Origin: Corynebacterium sp. CNJ-954
GTDB lineage: Bacteria > Actinomycetota > Actinomycetes > Mycobacteriales > Mycobacteriaceae
Reading direction: 5' to 3'
Assembly: GCF_001942345.1 (NCBI RefSeq)
Contig: NZ_MKKI01000043.1
Span: 1 to 64,000, forward strand
DNA: 64,000 nt
Shown piece after piece: positions 9,507 through 18,667 of the stretch (positions are counted from its first letter, which is position 1; each line of letters starts with the position of its first letter). The notes under the pieces are model-generated. The model ran no database searches and had not been told where the DNA came from. It saw only the letters and a list, made by a program, of their open reading frames with translations. The position numbers and the translations under genes are program-made.

Positions 9507-10789
9507 CCGCGGACATACCCACCGGCACGACCACCACCGACCGCCTCGTCCAGCAGGTCGTCGATCGACTCCGGTCCCGGTTCCCCGAGGTCAGCGCCGC
9601 GATGACAGGCCTGATTCTCGACGCTTCGGGGCCTCTGGACCTGGCGGAACTGCGGCCACTGCTGGATGCCAGTGTGGAAGGCAACCTGGATACGGGGCTG
9701 CACCTGCTCGTCAACGATATTCCCGTCGACCATGCCCGCCCCAGTACCGCGGCCATCGAATACGCCTACCGTCTGGCCGAACACGGGATCCCGGCGGACG
9801 CGCTGCGCCGTGCGTATCATCTCGGGTCCGAGGCGATGCGGCGGGAGTCTTTCGCAGAGGTCCAGCGCCTGGGGTGCTCGCCGGACGAGAAACTGCACGT
9901 GCTTCACCATATCGACGGATTCCTGCACACCTACATCGACTGGATGAGTGCCGAGGTACTCGCCGTCCACGACCAGGAGACCCGCCGACTCACCGAGTAC
10001 AGCGCATCAGCCACGGCCACAATGGTCAGGGATGTTCTCGACGGCGTTGACGTCAACCCCAGTGCCTTCGAACGCACCACCCGGTACCGGATCGACCAAC
10101 GGCACCGTGGAGCCGTGGTCTGGGTCGACCGGGCGAATCCCGCCGTGGACTACACCCCGTCCCTGATGCAGATGGTGAACCGGATCGCACGCGACCCGGT
10201 GTGCAACGGCCCGGTGATGTTCACTGCGGTGGACCGTGGCTCGGCACGGGTGTGGTTCGGCGTAGGTACCGACAACGATCTGCGGGCGTCACTGTCGGAA
10301 ACCCTGGCACGTCTGCCCGGTGCACGAATCGCATTCGGAGGGAGCGGGACAGGGGTCGACGGCTTCCGGCGGACCCACCGCCAGGCTCTCGCTGCAGGCA
10401 GAATTGCGCGGATCTCCACCAGGACTCCTGCTACCCCGGTGTCCTACGATGACCCCGGAGTGGCTGCCACAGCCATCCTCACCGAAAACATGTCCGGGGT
10501 GAGAACGTGGATCTCTGAGGAACTCGGCGGACTGGCATGCGTCACGGAGACCGCCGAGCGACTGCGTGAAACGTACCTGTGCTTCCTGGACAATGACAGC
10601 AGCTTCACCCGCACCGGAGCAGAGATGAACCTCCACCGGAACACGGTCAAGTACCGGGTGGAGCAGGCGTTGGAACTCCTGGGCGAGCGCGCCGGCGAGT
10701 CCGGCGGACGCAGCAGGGCTGACATCGCCATGGCACTGCACGTGTGCCGGATCCTGGGAACCGCCGCTCTGGGTGAGACCGGGGAATAG
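9503..10789 (+). CDS. PucR/CdaR-family transcriptional regulator
   Basis: A 428-residue regulator. The C-terminus, about residues 365-420, holds the PucR-type helix-turn-helix (FLDNDSSFTRTGAEMNLHRN followed by TVKYRVEQALELLG). The middle third fits the GGDEF-like CdaR domain and the N-terminus is a helical sensor region. It starts at ATG 9503, overlapping the stop of the flavin oxidoreductase, so it is the last gene of the ligase-DUF3556-oxidoreductase operon. Such regulators usually respond to the substrate of the genes they travel with, so it probably controls this operon together with GlxR. Ligand unknown. A shorter start at ATG 9602 is possible but less likely given the ATGA overlap. Confidence 0.85.
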   Translation: MTADIPTGTTTTDRLVQQVVDRLRSRFPEVSAAMTGLILDASGPLDLAELRPLLDASVEGNLDTGLHLLVNDIPVDHARPSTAAIEYAYRLAEHGIPADALRRAYHLGSEAMRRESFAEVQRLGCSPDEKLHVLHHIDGFLHTYIDWMSAEVLAVHDQETRRLTEYSASATATMVRDVLDGVDVNPSAFERTTRYRIDQRHRGAVVWVDRANPAVDYTPSLMQMVNRIARDPVCNGPVMFTAVDRGSARVWFGVGTDNDLRASLSETLARLPGARIAFGGSGTGVDGFRRTHRQALAAGRIARISTRTPATPVSYDDPGVAATAILTENMSGVRTWISEELGGLACVTETAERLRETYLCFLDNDSSFTRTGAEMNLHRNTVKYRVEQALELLGERAGESGGRSRADIAMALHVCRILGTAALGETGE

Positions 10790-10907
10790 CCTGCGTCTGC
10801 GGAGAGACCCGCATTGCCCGACTCTGACGAACGGAGCCAGCCCGTCTCTGGTCTCACCTTGCCTCCATTCGCCTACGGCCAACAATCCCGCGCTACAGAC
10901 AAAGAGC

Positions 10908-10917
10908 ACACATGTGT
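10908..10917. promoter_or_regulatory. Palindrome in the APC permease promoter region
   Basis: ACACATGTGT is a perfect 10-base palindrome, 49 bases before the permease start, in the 177-base gap after the PucR gene. It could be an operator for the amine-catabolism module; no factor can be assigned. Confidence 0.3.
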
Positions 10918-10966
10918 CCCAGGTCATACTGAGGAAACCATGGACCCGTAGAGCGGAGAGCATCAC

Positions 10967-12442
10967 ATGAGTGACAAAAACACGTTGAAGAAAGGGCGCC
11001 TGGGTACAGCAGCGCTCGTATTCATGATCATCGCGGCCTCAGCACCGCTCACCGTCCTCGCTGGCGGAGCGCCGACCACATTCGCGGTCTCGGGTCTGCT
11101 CGGACTACCCGTGGGCTACCTGGTGCTCGGGGGCGCGCTTATCGTTTTCGCGGTCGGTTACTGCGCAATGAGCTCCAGGGTGCACAACGCCGGGGCGTTC
11201 TACGCCTACATCTCTGAAGGCCTCGGTCCGCGCCACGGTATCGCTGCCGCGCTCCTGGCACTGGTCGTCTACAACATGCTGCAGGTAGGACTCTACGGAC
11301 TGTTCGGCTTCTCATTGTCGGCCGCACTCGCCACCTGGACAGGATTCAGTGTCCCATGGTGGGTGGCAGGAGCCGTCGGATGGCTCATCGTCGCACTCAT
11401 GGGTATTAGCAACGTCGATCTTTCTGCCAAGGTGCTCGGGGTGCTTGTGTCACTCGAGTTCGTGGTCGTCCTGGTAGTCATGGGCCTTGCACTACTGAAC
11501 TCGGAGGAAGGGATCAGCGCCGACTCCGTCCTTCCCGAACAGTTCCTCACACCAGGAGTGGGCGTACTACTTGCATTCTCCATCGCGGCGTTTATGGGTT
11601 TCGAATCCGGAGCAATATACTCGGAAGAATCGAAAGAACCGAGCAGGACAGTTCCGCGTGCGACCTATATCGCGGTCAGCATCATCGCTCTCTTCTACGC
11701 ATTATCAACCTGGGCGCTCACTATGGGAGTCGGTCCTTCATCGGTTGTCGACGAGTCGCGAGAGTATGGTCCCGACCTGGTATTTGTATGGCTCGCTGAA
11801 TTCTCCCCGCTGCTCTCCGACATTGTCCACCTACTCTTCGTCACGAGTATCCTCGCCGCGCTGGTTGCATTCCACAATGCAGCTGCCCGCTACTTCTTCG
11901 CCCTCGGACGTTCCGGTGTCCTCCCCCGACGTTTAGGGACACCGGGCCGAAACGGGGCGCCGATCGCCGGCTCCGTCACACAATCCGCAATCGGCGTCAT
12001 CATCGTCGTCGTTTTCGCTGTTGCCGGTCGTGGATCCGAGCTGGGAGAGCTCTTCCCGGTCATCACGCTTTTCACGTGGTTCTCGACAGCTGCGGCATTC
12101 GGTCTCGTCTTCCTGCTCGCCGTCACTTCATGTGCAGTACTGGTCTGGTTCCGCCGAGATGACCACGGTTTCAGCGTATTCACTCGGGTCATCGCACCAG
12201 CGGTGTCAGCTGTATCGATGCTGATCGTCGCGATCCTCATCCTCGTCAACTTCGACATCATGATCGGTGAGGAATCTCCCCGCGCATTGGTCTTCATCAT
12301 GCCCGGCATCATCATCGGCGCGGGGATCATGGGTGCACTCTGGTCCCTGCGATTCCCCAATGAGACCGTCGACATGGATGCCCTTCCACACCATCCGGAG
12401 ACACGACCGGAACCGCTGGAGACGGCGACGGCGGTGAGGTGA
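10967..12442 (+). CDS. APC-superfamily amino acid/amine permease
   Basis: A 491-residue permease with about twelve to thirteen hydrophobic helices. The N-terminus LGTAALVFMIIAASAPLTVL followed by GGAPTTFA is the first-helix motif of APC-superfamily transporters, and GFESGAIYSEESKEP near residue 205 matches the conserved segment after helix 6. GGAGAG lies eight bases before ATG 10967. The next gene, a flavin amine oxidase, follows after 60 bases in the same direction, and an AraC regulator and aldehyde dehydrogenase come next, so the likely cargo is the amine that the oxidase attacks. The substrate could be tryptamine, phenylethylamine, tyramine or a polyamine; sequence alone does not decide. 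Confidence 0.85.
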   Translation: MSDKNTLKKGRLGTAALVFMIIAASAPLTVLAGGAPTTFAVSGLLGLPVGYLVLGGALIVFAVGYCAMSSRVHNAGAFYAYISEGLGPRHGIAAALLALVVYNMLQVGLYGLFGFSLSAALATWTGFSVPWWVAGAVGWLIVALMGISNVDLSAKVLGVLVSLEFVVVLVVMGLALLNSEEGISADSVLPEQFLTPGVGVLLAFSIAAFMGFESGAIYSEESKEPSRTVPRATYIAVSIIALFYALSTWALTMGVGPSSVVDESREYGPDLVFVWLAEFSPLLSDIVHLLFVTSILAALVAFHNAAARYFFALGRSGVLPRRLGTPGRNGAPIAGSVTQSAIGVIIVVVFAVAGRGSELGELFPVITLFTWFSTAAAFGLVFLLAVTSCAVLVWFRRDDHGFSVFTRVIAPAVSAVSMLIVAILILVNFDIMIGEESPRALVFIMPGIIIGAGIMGALWSLRFPNETVDMDALPHHPETRPEPLETATAVR

Positions 12443-12502
12443 TCCGTCTCAGCCTCTCACCCCTGAAAAAGTACGTAGAAGCTTATAAACAAGGAGAACT
12501 CC

Positions 12503-13810
12503 ATGAACAAGAAAGTAGTCGTTGTAGGAGCAGGATTCGCTGGTCTGGTTGCTGCTCGTGAATTGCAGCTCGCAGGAATCGAGGTCGACGTCGTTGAAGC
12601 CCGCGACCGTATTGGCGGACGTGCATGGACCGATGAACGCATGGGCGCCAAGCTGGAGCTCGGTGCCACATGGGTTCACTGGCACCAACCGCACATCTGG
12701 TCAGAGATCACCCGCTACGGTCAGGAAATCTATCCCAGCCCGCACGTGGACACCGCCTACTGGATCAGCGCCGGCGAGATTCACTCCGGGACCGAAGAAG
12801 AAGTCGACCAGAAACGTGTCCGAGCAATGAACCGGATATACGAGGGTTCGCGGGAGTTCTTCCCGAACCCCTACGAACAACTCTCCGCCCTAGACGACCC
12901 GGACCTCCGAGAAAAATTCATTGAAGCTGACTGGAAGAGTGTCTTCGACGAGCTCTCTGACGGAGATTTCTCCCAAGAAGAGATTGATCTGACGGACGCA
13001 TACTGGTCCGGTGGATTCATCGGAGAACCGCGGGAAGGCTCGTCGCTGATGGCCAAGCAGTGGGCTGCCCTGTGTGACCATAATATGGCTGCAGTCGATG
13101 CTCAGACTCTCGGATACAAACTAAACAATGGAATGAAAGGCCTCTACGAGGGGATCGCCGGCGACCTGAGGTCCCCGGTTCGGCTATCAACACCAGTCTC
13201 GGACGTCGCCCACACAACAACTGGCGCAACAGTCACGCTCTCCAATGGAGAGAAGATCGCATGTGACGCAGTCATCATGACAGTTCCGGTAGGGGCCCTG
13301 GGAACCGTGAAGTTCAATCCTCCACTCCCCGAAAAGATGAGCAAGGTCGTCGACGAGAAATGGAACTCCACAGGAGCTAAGATCTGGATCAAGGTTAAAG
13401 GTCATCACAACGTCATGGGCATGGCCCCGCAACCGGCGCCGATCAACATGCTGCGGTCCGAGGTCTTCACCGATGACTCCACCATCATCGTCGGATTCGG
13501 TGCGTACCATGACAAGCTCGATCTCAATGACCCCGCCTGTGGCCAGCAGATCATCGACCACTGGCTCCCCGAACTGGAAGTCACGGAATGTACTGGCCAT
13601 GACTGGGTGTCCGACCGGTGGAGCGGACAAGCGTGGGCGACACCTCGCAAGGGCCAGTTCACCGACAGTTGGCACCACTTCCGGGACACAGGCACCCGTC
13701 TCCACTTCGCGGGATCCGACTGGGCGAACGGATGGCGGGGTGTATGCGTCGACGGAGCACTGGAGATGGGTGTGTCGACGGCCCGCAGTGTTATACGCGA
13801 ACTCAGCTGA
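12503..13810 (+). CDS. Flavin-containing amine oxidase
   Basis: A 435-residue flavin monoamine oxidase that oxidises a primary amine to an aldehyde, releasing ammonia and hydrogen peroxide. The N-terminal FAD motif VVVGAGFAGLVAARELQLAG ends at VVEARDRIGGRAW (residues 5-41). The C-terminus has LHFAGSDWANGWRGVCVDGA, the second FAD-binding region. At WSGQAWATP, where covalent monoamine oxidases carry a Gly-Cys pair, no cysteine is present, so FAD is probably bound non-covalently. AAGGAG precedes ATG 12503. It sits between an APC permease and a FeaR-like regulator, with an aldehyde dehydrogenase beyond, which is the classical order of an amine degradation module. Aromatic amines are favoured by the FeaR-like regulator, but polyamines cannot be excluded. 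Confidence 0.85.
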   Translation: MNKKVVVVGAGFAGLVAARELQLAGIEVDVVEARDRIGGRAWTDERMGAKLELGATWVHWHQPHIWSEITRYGQEIYPSPHVDTAYWISAGEIHSGTEEEVDQKRVRAMNRIYEGSREFFPNPYEQLSALDDPDLREKFIEADWKSVFDELSDGDFSQEEIDLTDAYWSGGFIGEPREGSSLMAKQWAALCDHNMAAVDAQTLGYKLNNGMKGLYEGIAGDLRSPVRLSTPVSDVAHTTTGATVTLSNGEKIACDAVIMTVPVGALGTVKFNPPLPEKMSKVVDEKWNSTGAKIWIKVKGHHNVMGMAPQPAPINMLRSEVFTDDSTIIVGFGAYHDKLDLNDPACGQQIIDHWLPELEVTECTGHDWVSDRWSGQAWATPRKGQFTDSWHHFRDTGTRLHFAGSDWANGWRGVCVDGALEMGVSTARSVIRELS

Positions 13811-13830
13811 GCGCTTACCGGGATCGAGCG

Positions 13831-14805
13831 TCACCGGTGCAACCGCGTGCGGTAGGCGCGCGGTGACTCACCGTACTCGGAGCGGAATGCCTTGGAGACA
13901 TGTGAGGCGTCGAAGAGGCCGTGGCGGGCACTGATCGCCTGGACCGTCTCACCCCGCAATTGCGGGTCGGCAAGATCGGAATGGATCGCGCTCAACCTCC
14001 GGGACCGGATATAGGAGGCAACGGTGAGCTGCTGTTCGGCAAAGTGAGTGTGCAGGCTCCGGACTGAGACATAGAGTTCACGCGCTACAGTACCCGGCGA
14101 CAGCTCCGGATCGGCCAAGTTGGCGTCGATGAAGTTCACGGCACGATGAAAAACAACGGAGGGCGCGGCCTCTCCCGTCGCATCACTCCCACCACGTTGT
14201 GCATGATCAGCAAGCACCGTAACGAGAACGTCGAGTGATGAACGGATAAGAGACTGGCCGTGTGCTCCACGGAGTTCATCGAGATTTCCCGCCAGCTGCC
14301 GGAACAACGGGACAGCAACTTTCCCCAGCCCTTCATCATGGGAGATCGGTGTTGCCGTTACAGTCTCAATCTCATCGTCTCTCAGTTGGATGTAGGACCG
14401 GGGGAAGAACACCACGAGACTACGCTGCCGTTCCGGAAACTCCAGGTTGTACTCGCGGTCACCGGTGTAGAGAGCGAGATCCCCAGGACGTAGTTCGCAG
14501 GTACGTCCGTCCTGCGACAGTACGCAGCGCCCCTCCAACTGGAGGCTGAGCTTGCACATCGGGGTCCCCCGCCCTTCTCCGCCCGGCGGATGAACGGGCC
14601 CCACCGCCGTGATGTTCGGGTGGCCGACGGTATGGGCATCGGTGAGCATGTCGAAAAGTTCGACATCTCCCAGGTGCAGATGTCGTGCTTGAGCAGTAAA
14701 TCCTGGGGACGGACTACTCACCCGGATACCACTGAAGTTGCGGCTGATCAATTCCGTCCACTGCATGAAATCGTGTGATCGTGTCGTCTCCACGCCGGTC
14801 GTCAT
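13831..14805 (-). CDS. AraC-family regulator, FeaR-like
   Basis: A 324-residue AraC-family activator. The N-terminal two thirds form a cupin-like ligand/dimer domain (KLSLQLEGRCVLSQDGR and LRPGDLALYTGDREY). The last hundred residues hold two helix-turn-helices, ending DASHVSKAFRSEYGESPRAY. Start at ATG 14805 is chosen because AGGAGGAAG lies directly upstream; an earlier ATG at 14856 lacks such a site. The domain layout resembles E. coli FeaR, which activates the tyramine oxidase and phenylacetaldehyde dehydrogenase genes. Here it lies between an amine oxidase (convergent, 20 bases away) and an aldehyde dehydrogenase (divergent), so it probably controls both. Confidence 0.82.
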   Translation of the reverse strand: MTTGVETTRSHDFMQWTELISRNFSGIRVSSPSPGFTAQARHLHLGDVELFDMLTDAHTVGHPNITAVGPVHPPGGEGRGTPMCKLSLQLEGRCVLSQDGRTCELRPGDLALYTGDREYNLEFPERQRSLVVFFPRSYIQLRDDEIETVTATPISHDEGLGKVAVPLFRQLAGNLDELRGAHGQSLIRSSLDVLVTVLADHAQRGGSDATGEAAPSVVFHRAVNFIDANLADPELSPGTVARELYVSVRSLHTHFAEQQLTVASYIRSRRLSAIHSDLADPQLRGETVQAISARHGLFDASHVSKAFRSEYGESPRAYRTRLHR

Positions 14806-15020
14806 CTCTTCCTCCTGCTGCGGGGCGTCTGCGTCCAGGTACGTCGTTCCGGACACCTTTAAGCCTAAAACGACTGGCGTACACTACAGAACAAAAAGCC
14901 TGCACAATAAAGCAATTCCTTAGTCTCACCACCCGGCACAATGGACTCCACCACGCGGTTAGGCGAAAAGCCACAGTGGCCGTCCCGAACAATTTCGCAC
15001 TGACTTGAGAAGGAGTGGAC

Positions 15021-16421
15021 ATGTACACAGACCTACTGGACGCCGTCGGAGCCGGCGCCACCGAAGGTCGGGGAGTCCCCGACCCCGCCACCGGAAGAAT
15101 CATCGGCTACGCCCCCCAGCAATCATCAGATGACCTGGATGCGGCTGTTGCTGCAGCGAAAGCAGCCCAGCCTGCATGGCATGTCGTGGGGCATGATGAG
15201 CGTTCAAGGCTTCTCGTAGCCGCGGCCGCAGCCGTCGACGGGCGAGCAGAGGACCTCGCCCAGCTTCTTACGCGGGAATCGGGAAAACCACTCAACGGCC
15301 CGAATGCCCGTATGGAGGTCGGAATGTGCAGTGACTGGCTGCGCGCAACCGCCGGTTTTGATACCCCCCAGGACACCCTTGTCGATGACGACGATGCCCG
15401 CGCCACCATGTCATATGAACCAATCGGTGTCGTCGGGGCGATCGGCCCCTGGAACTGGCCGCTGATGATCACCGTATGGCAGTTCGCGGCCGCGCTGCGC
15501 ATGGGCAACACCGCCGTGGTCAAACCGTCGGAATACACTCCCCTCAGCGTTCTGTCGCTGGTTCATGTCATCAATGAGGTGCTCCCGGAGGGTGTACTGC
15601 AGGTGGTCTCAGGCGACCGTGAGGTCGGCGCGCGACTGAGTGAGCATCCCGACATCGGAAAGATCATGTTCACCGGATCCATCGCCACCGGTCGTGCGAT
15701 CGCCGCGGCCGGCTCATCCACTCTCAAGCGACTCACTCTGGAACTCGGTGGCAATGACCCGGCGATCATCCTGGACGACTGCGATCCGAAAGCGATCGCT
15801 GAGGATCTCTTCTGGGGAGCGTTCATCAACACCGGGCAGACCTGCGCGGCGGTTAAAAGGGTGTACGCTGCAGCTCCTGTCTACGATGAACTCTGCACGG
15901 CCCTGGCAGACATTGCTGCGGCTGTCCCGATGGGCCCCGGTACCGACGAAAACAATGTCCTCGGGCCGCTGCAGAACCCGGCGCAGTATCACATCGTGTC
16001 TGAACTGGTCGATGCTGCGCGGGAGAGCGGCGCACGGATTCTGACTGGCGGTGATCCAGTGGACGGACCCGGAAACTTCTATCCGGCGACCATCGTCGCG
16101 GACATATCCGCAGATAATCCGTTAGTCACCGAAGAGCAGTTCGGTCCTGCACTGCCGATCGTCCGCGTCGAGGACATCGACGAGGCAGTCGACCTCGCGA
16201 ATTCGCTCGAGGTGGGACTGGGAGCGTCCGTGTGGTCCGCCGACCGCGACCGGGCACTGGCGGTTGCCCGCCGGGTCCGCGCCGGCACCGTCTGGATCAA
16301 CGGACATGCGAAACCCGACCCGCGGATCCCCTTCGGTGGCATCAAACAGTCCGGCTACGGGTTGGAGTTCGGCGCCGAAGGTCTGAAGGCGGTCGCCGTG
16401 CCTAAGGTTTACAACGGCTGA
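15021..16421 (+). CDS. NAD-dependent aldehyde dehydrogenase
   Basis: A 466-residue aldehyde dehydrogenase converting an aldehyde to the acid with NAD(P). Motifs: GPWNWPL near residue 145, the catalytic-glutamate segment LELGGNDP (Glu241) and catalytic Cys275 in NTGQTCAAVKR. AAGGAG at 15009-15014 is correctly spaced for ATG 15021; the in-frame GTG at 15015 is too close. The 215-base region shared with the divergent FeaR-like regulator must contain both promoters. By position it should oxidise the aldehyde made by the neighbouring amine oxidase. If that amine is tryptamine the product would be indole-3-acetate, the substrate of the iac genes 8 kb downstream. That link is inference. Confidence 0.88.
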   Translation: MYTDLLDAVGAGATEGRGVPDPATGRIIGYAPQQSSDDLDAAVAAAKAAQPAWHVVGHDERSRLLVAAAAAVDGRAEDLAQLLTRESGKPLNGPNARMEVGMCSDWLRATAGFDTPQDTLVDDDDARATMSYEPIGVVGAIGPWNWPLMITVWQFAAALRMGNTAVVKPSEYTPLSVLSLVHVINEVLPEGVLQVVSGDREVGARLSEHPDIGKIMFTGSIATGRAIAAAGSSTLKRLTLELGGNDPAIILDDCDPKAIAEDLFWGAFINTGQTCAAVKRVYAAAPVYDELCTALADIAAAVPMGPGTDENNVLGPLQNPAQYHIVSELVDAARESGARILTGGDPVDGPGNFYPATIVADISADNPLVTEEQFGPALPIVRVEDIDEAVDLANSLEVGLGASVWSADRDRALAVARRVRAGTVWINGHAKPDPRIPFGGIKQSGYGLEFGAEGLKAVAVPKVYNG

Positions 16422-16453
16422 CTGACAGGCCTTTCCCCGGCACCAGCCACCGT

Positions 16454-17311
16454 TCATAACCTGACTTCCGACCTCAGGTTGTCGGAGTTCATCTCCGACA
16501 GACGGACACATGGCGCATCGAGCTGTTCCGCCAAGGGATACGCCAGTTTCTTTCTCACTTTCATTCTTCCTTCGCAGTCGACGACGAGATTTCCCGACAG
16601 CCCGGCACGGACAATACGTCGACACGCAGTGACGACCCCCGATGTTCCGGCATCGGAGGTGTCCTCGCCATCTGTCATCACCACCAGTAGGGCACGACGC
16701 CCCGGTTCGCGACGGTGTTCCTGCTCCAGAAGGTCCAGGGCCATCAACAAACCTTCGGCCAGTGGAGTACGGCCTCCTACCGGCATAGTGTCCAACCTAC
16801 GTCGTGCAACGTCCACTGAACCGGTCGGGGGAAGCACCAATGTCGGCTGCGCACCGTTGACGGCGATGACTGCAACCTTGTCCCGTCGTTGGTACGCGTC
16901 GGTGAGCATAGAAGTCACCGCACCAGTGACAGCGCGGACCCGTGACCGAGCGGACATCGACCCGGACGTATCCACGACGAACACGATGAGGTTGGACTCC
17001 CGTCCTCGTCGCAACGACCCTCTCAGGTCATCAGCATGGAGTTCCACCAGGTCATCTTTCACCGCGGCGCCCCGCTCAGCCGCGGCCATCAGTGTACCCA
17101 GCAGGTTTATCCCGTGCCCGCCGGATGTGGCACGGATATCGGCACCGTGAGGCGTATGTGCCAGCGAGCGACGACCCGTAGGGGCGTCCTCACGTCCGGT
17201 GCGGTCCAGGCGGAACACCCGCGGATCGAAAGGGTTCGCCGGTGCCGGCGGTACCTGCCTTCCCGGTCGGCTGCGGGCGTGCCTGTGAAGCACCCTGCGT
17301 CGCTTGGTCAT
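16454..17311 (-). CDS. VWA-domain half of a Mg-chelatase-like protein
   Basis: von Willebrand A domain of the BchD/ChlD type. It has a complete metal-ion adhesion site: DTSGSMSA, a conserved Thr in the GGRTPLAEG loop and [10 protein letters not shown]. An arginine-rich linker ([20 protein letters not shown]) precedes it. It is read in a frame shifted +1 from the AAA+ half. Removing one A from the AAA run at 17229-17231 would join the two halves into one protein of about 624 residues, near the size of the mycobacterial fused ChlI/ChlD-like protein. If it is a separate gene, ATG 17311 inside the ATPase gene is one possible start. It probably works as the substrate-binding partner of the ATPase in metal insertion or protein remodelling. 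Confidence 0.7.
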   Translation of the reverse strand: MTKRRRVLHRHARSRPGRQVPPAPANPFDPRVFRLDRTGREDAPTGRRSLAHTPHGADIRATSGGHGINLLGTLMAAAERGAAVKDDLVELHADDLRGSLRRGRESNLIVFVVDTSGSMSARSRVRAVTGAVTSMLTDAYQRRDKVAVIAVNGAQPTLVLPPTGSVDVARRRLDTMPVGGRTPLAEGLLMALDLLEQEHRREPGRRALLVVMTDGEDTSDAGTSGVVTACRRIVRAGLSGNLVVDCEGRMKVRKKLAYPLAEQLDAPCVRLSEMNSDNLRSEVRL

Positions 17312-18329
17312 CGGACGGGATGTCACTGTCGACCAGTACCTCGGCACCGGTTTCCTCATCGGTGGATTCGCTCGCCGGTCCTCCATCATCATTCTCTTCG
17401 AAGAATCGCCGCGCTTCTTCGAGGGTCTCACGGACCTCCCGTTCCTCCATCTCCGGAGCCTCGAACGGTTGCCGGCGGCGGCGATGCGGCAAAGCAAGCC
17501 GCGCGGCAACATCGATGTCGATGTCGAGCACCCGTCGCCGGCCCTCCCATGCCGCATGCGCGATTGCGGTGCGGGTGATCACAAGATCTGCGCGCATCCC
17601 GTCGACATCGATCCTGGAGCATAGCCAGGCAATGTGGTTCAAGACGGCGTCCGGCAGGACTACCTCACCGATGAGACGGCGGGCCCGGCTGATCCTGTCT
17701 GCGATCCGCAGATCCTCCCCCTCCCACTGCGCCATCATCATGTGGGGGTCGTCTTCGAACGCGAGTCGACGACGAATAATCTCCACCCGCGTCTCCGGCT
17801 GCGTCGATGCGGCGACATCCACAGCCAGGCCGAACCGATCCAACAACTGAGGGCGTAATTCCCCCTCCTCGGGATTCATTGTGCCGACCAGAACGAAACT
17901 CGCCGGCGAGCTGTGCGAGATTCCGTCACGCTCTACAGTCACCCTCCCCGAGGCAGCAGCATCCAACAACGCATCCACGAGATGATCCGCCAGCAGGTTA
18001 ACCTCATCGACGTAGAGAACTCCACCGTGCGCCTGTGCGAGGAGTCCGGGCCGGTACTCCGCTCTACCGGTGGTGAGAATCGTCTCCATGTCGAGAGAGC
18101 CGACGACCCTGTCCTTTGTGGCGCCGACAGGAAGGTTCACCAACGGAGCATCACCCAGCAGTGACGCGAACGCACGGACCGTCGTGGTCTTCGCCGTCCC
18201 CTTCTCACCTCTGACGACCACACCGCCGATACGTGGTGAGATCGCGGTGAGGATCAGGGAGAGCCGGAGATCATCCTGGCCGACAACTGCCGAGAACGGG
18301 AAAAGGGGTTGTGGTGCACCGGCGGTCAT
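17190..18329 (-). CDS. Mg-chelatase-like AAA+ ATPase (ChlI-type)
   Basis: AAA+ ATPase of the BchI/ChlI class: Walker [10 protein letters not shown] at 41-49, Walker [11 protein letters not shown] at 104-113, [20 protein letters not shown] with the sensor asparagine and arginine finger. Residues 300-360 are an acidic linker. As written it ends at residue 379; the natural continuation ([15 protein letters not shown] and a VWA domain) is in the +1 frame, so the gene is probably one 624-residue AAA+/VWA protein split by an extra A at 17229-17231. Its start overlaps the catC stop (ATGA), so it is the fourth gene of catABC. No tetrapyrrole genes are near. A role in activating a metalloenzyme of the pathway is possible but unproven. 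Confidence 0.82.
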   Translation of the reverse strand: MTAGAPQPLFPFSAVVGQDDLRLSLILTAISPRIGGVVVRGEKGTAKTTTVRAFASLLGDAPLVNLPVGATKDRVVGSLDMETILTTGRAEYRPGLLAQAHGGVLYVDEVNLLADHLVDALLDAAASGRVTVERDGISHSSPASFVLVGTMNPEEGELRPQLLDRFGLAVDVAASTQPETRVEIIRRRLAFEDDPHMMMAQWEGEDLRIADRISRARRLIGEVVLPDAVLNHIAWLCSRIDVDGMRADLVITRTAIAHAAWEGRRRVLDIDIDVAARLALPHRRRRQPFEAPEMEEREVRETLEEARRFFEENDDGGPASESTDEETGAEVLVDSDIPSDDQATQGASQARPQPTGKAGTAGTGEPFRSAGVPPGPHRT

Positions 18330-18634
18330 TCGTCCGCCCTTCCAGACTCACGAGGCATAATGTCCGACGGATGGTGCGCCAATGCGGTCACGGTGCAGGA
18401 CATGAACCGGAACAGCGGCAGGTTCCAGAGAATGTCGTGCAGTTCATCAGCATCTGACACCTCGAACACCGAGTAGTTCGAGTACTCGCCGGCGATCCTC
18501 CAGATGCTGTGCCACACCCCCTGGCGCTGCAGGTCCTGGGAATACTCCTTCTCCCGCGCAATCGTCTCTGCAGCGGTATCAGGATCCAGGTCATACGGGA
18601 TTGACACGTCCATACGGACGAGAAACATGGCCAT
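18326..18634 (-). CDS. catC: Muconolactone delta-isomerase
   Basis: A 102-residue cytosolic enzyme that isomerises muconolactone to 3-oxoadipate enol-lactone, the third step of catechol ortho-cleavage. The start [16 protein letters not shown], the segment [15 protein letters not shown] and [13 protein letters not shown] are typical of CatC, and the length is normal (about 90-105). An AAGGAGG-like site precedes the start. It lies 33 bases after catB, and its stop overlaps the start of the chelatase-like ATPase. Part of the catA-catB-catC operon. Confidence 0.95.
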   Translation of the reverse strand: MAMFLVRMDVSIPYDLDPDTAAETIAREKEYSQDLQRQGVWHSIWRIAGEYSNYSVFEVSDADELHDILWNLPLFRFMSCTVTALAHHPSDIMPRESGRADE

Positions 18635-18667
18635 GGTCGGCCTCCTTGGTGTAGTCGGTGGTGTTTC

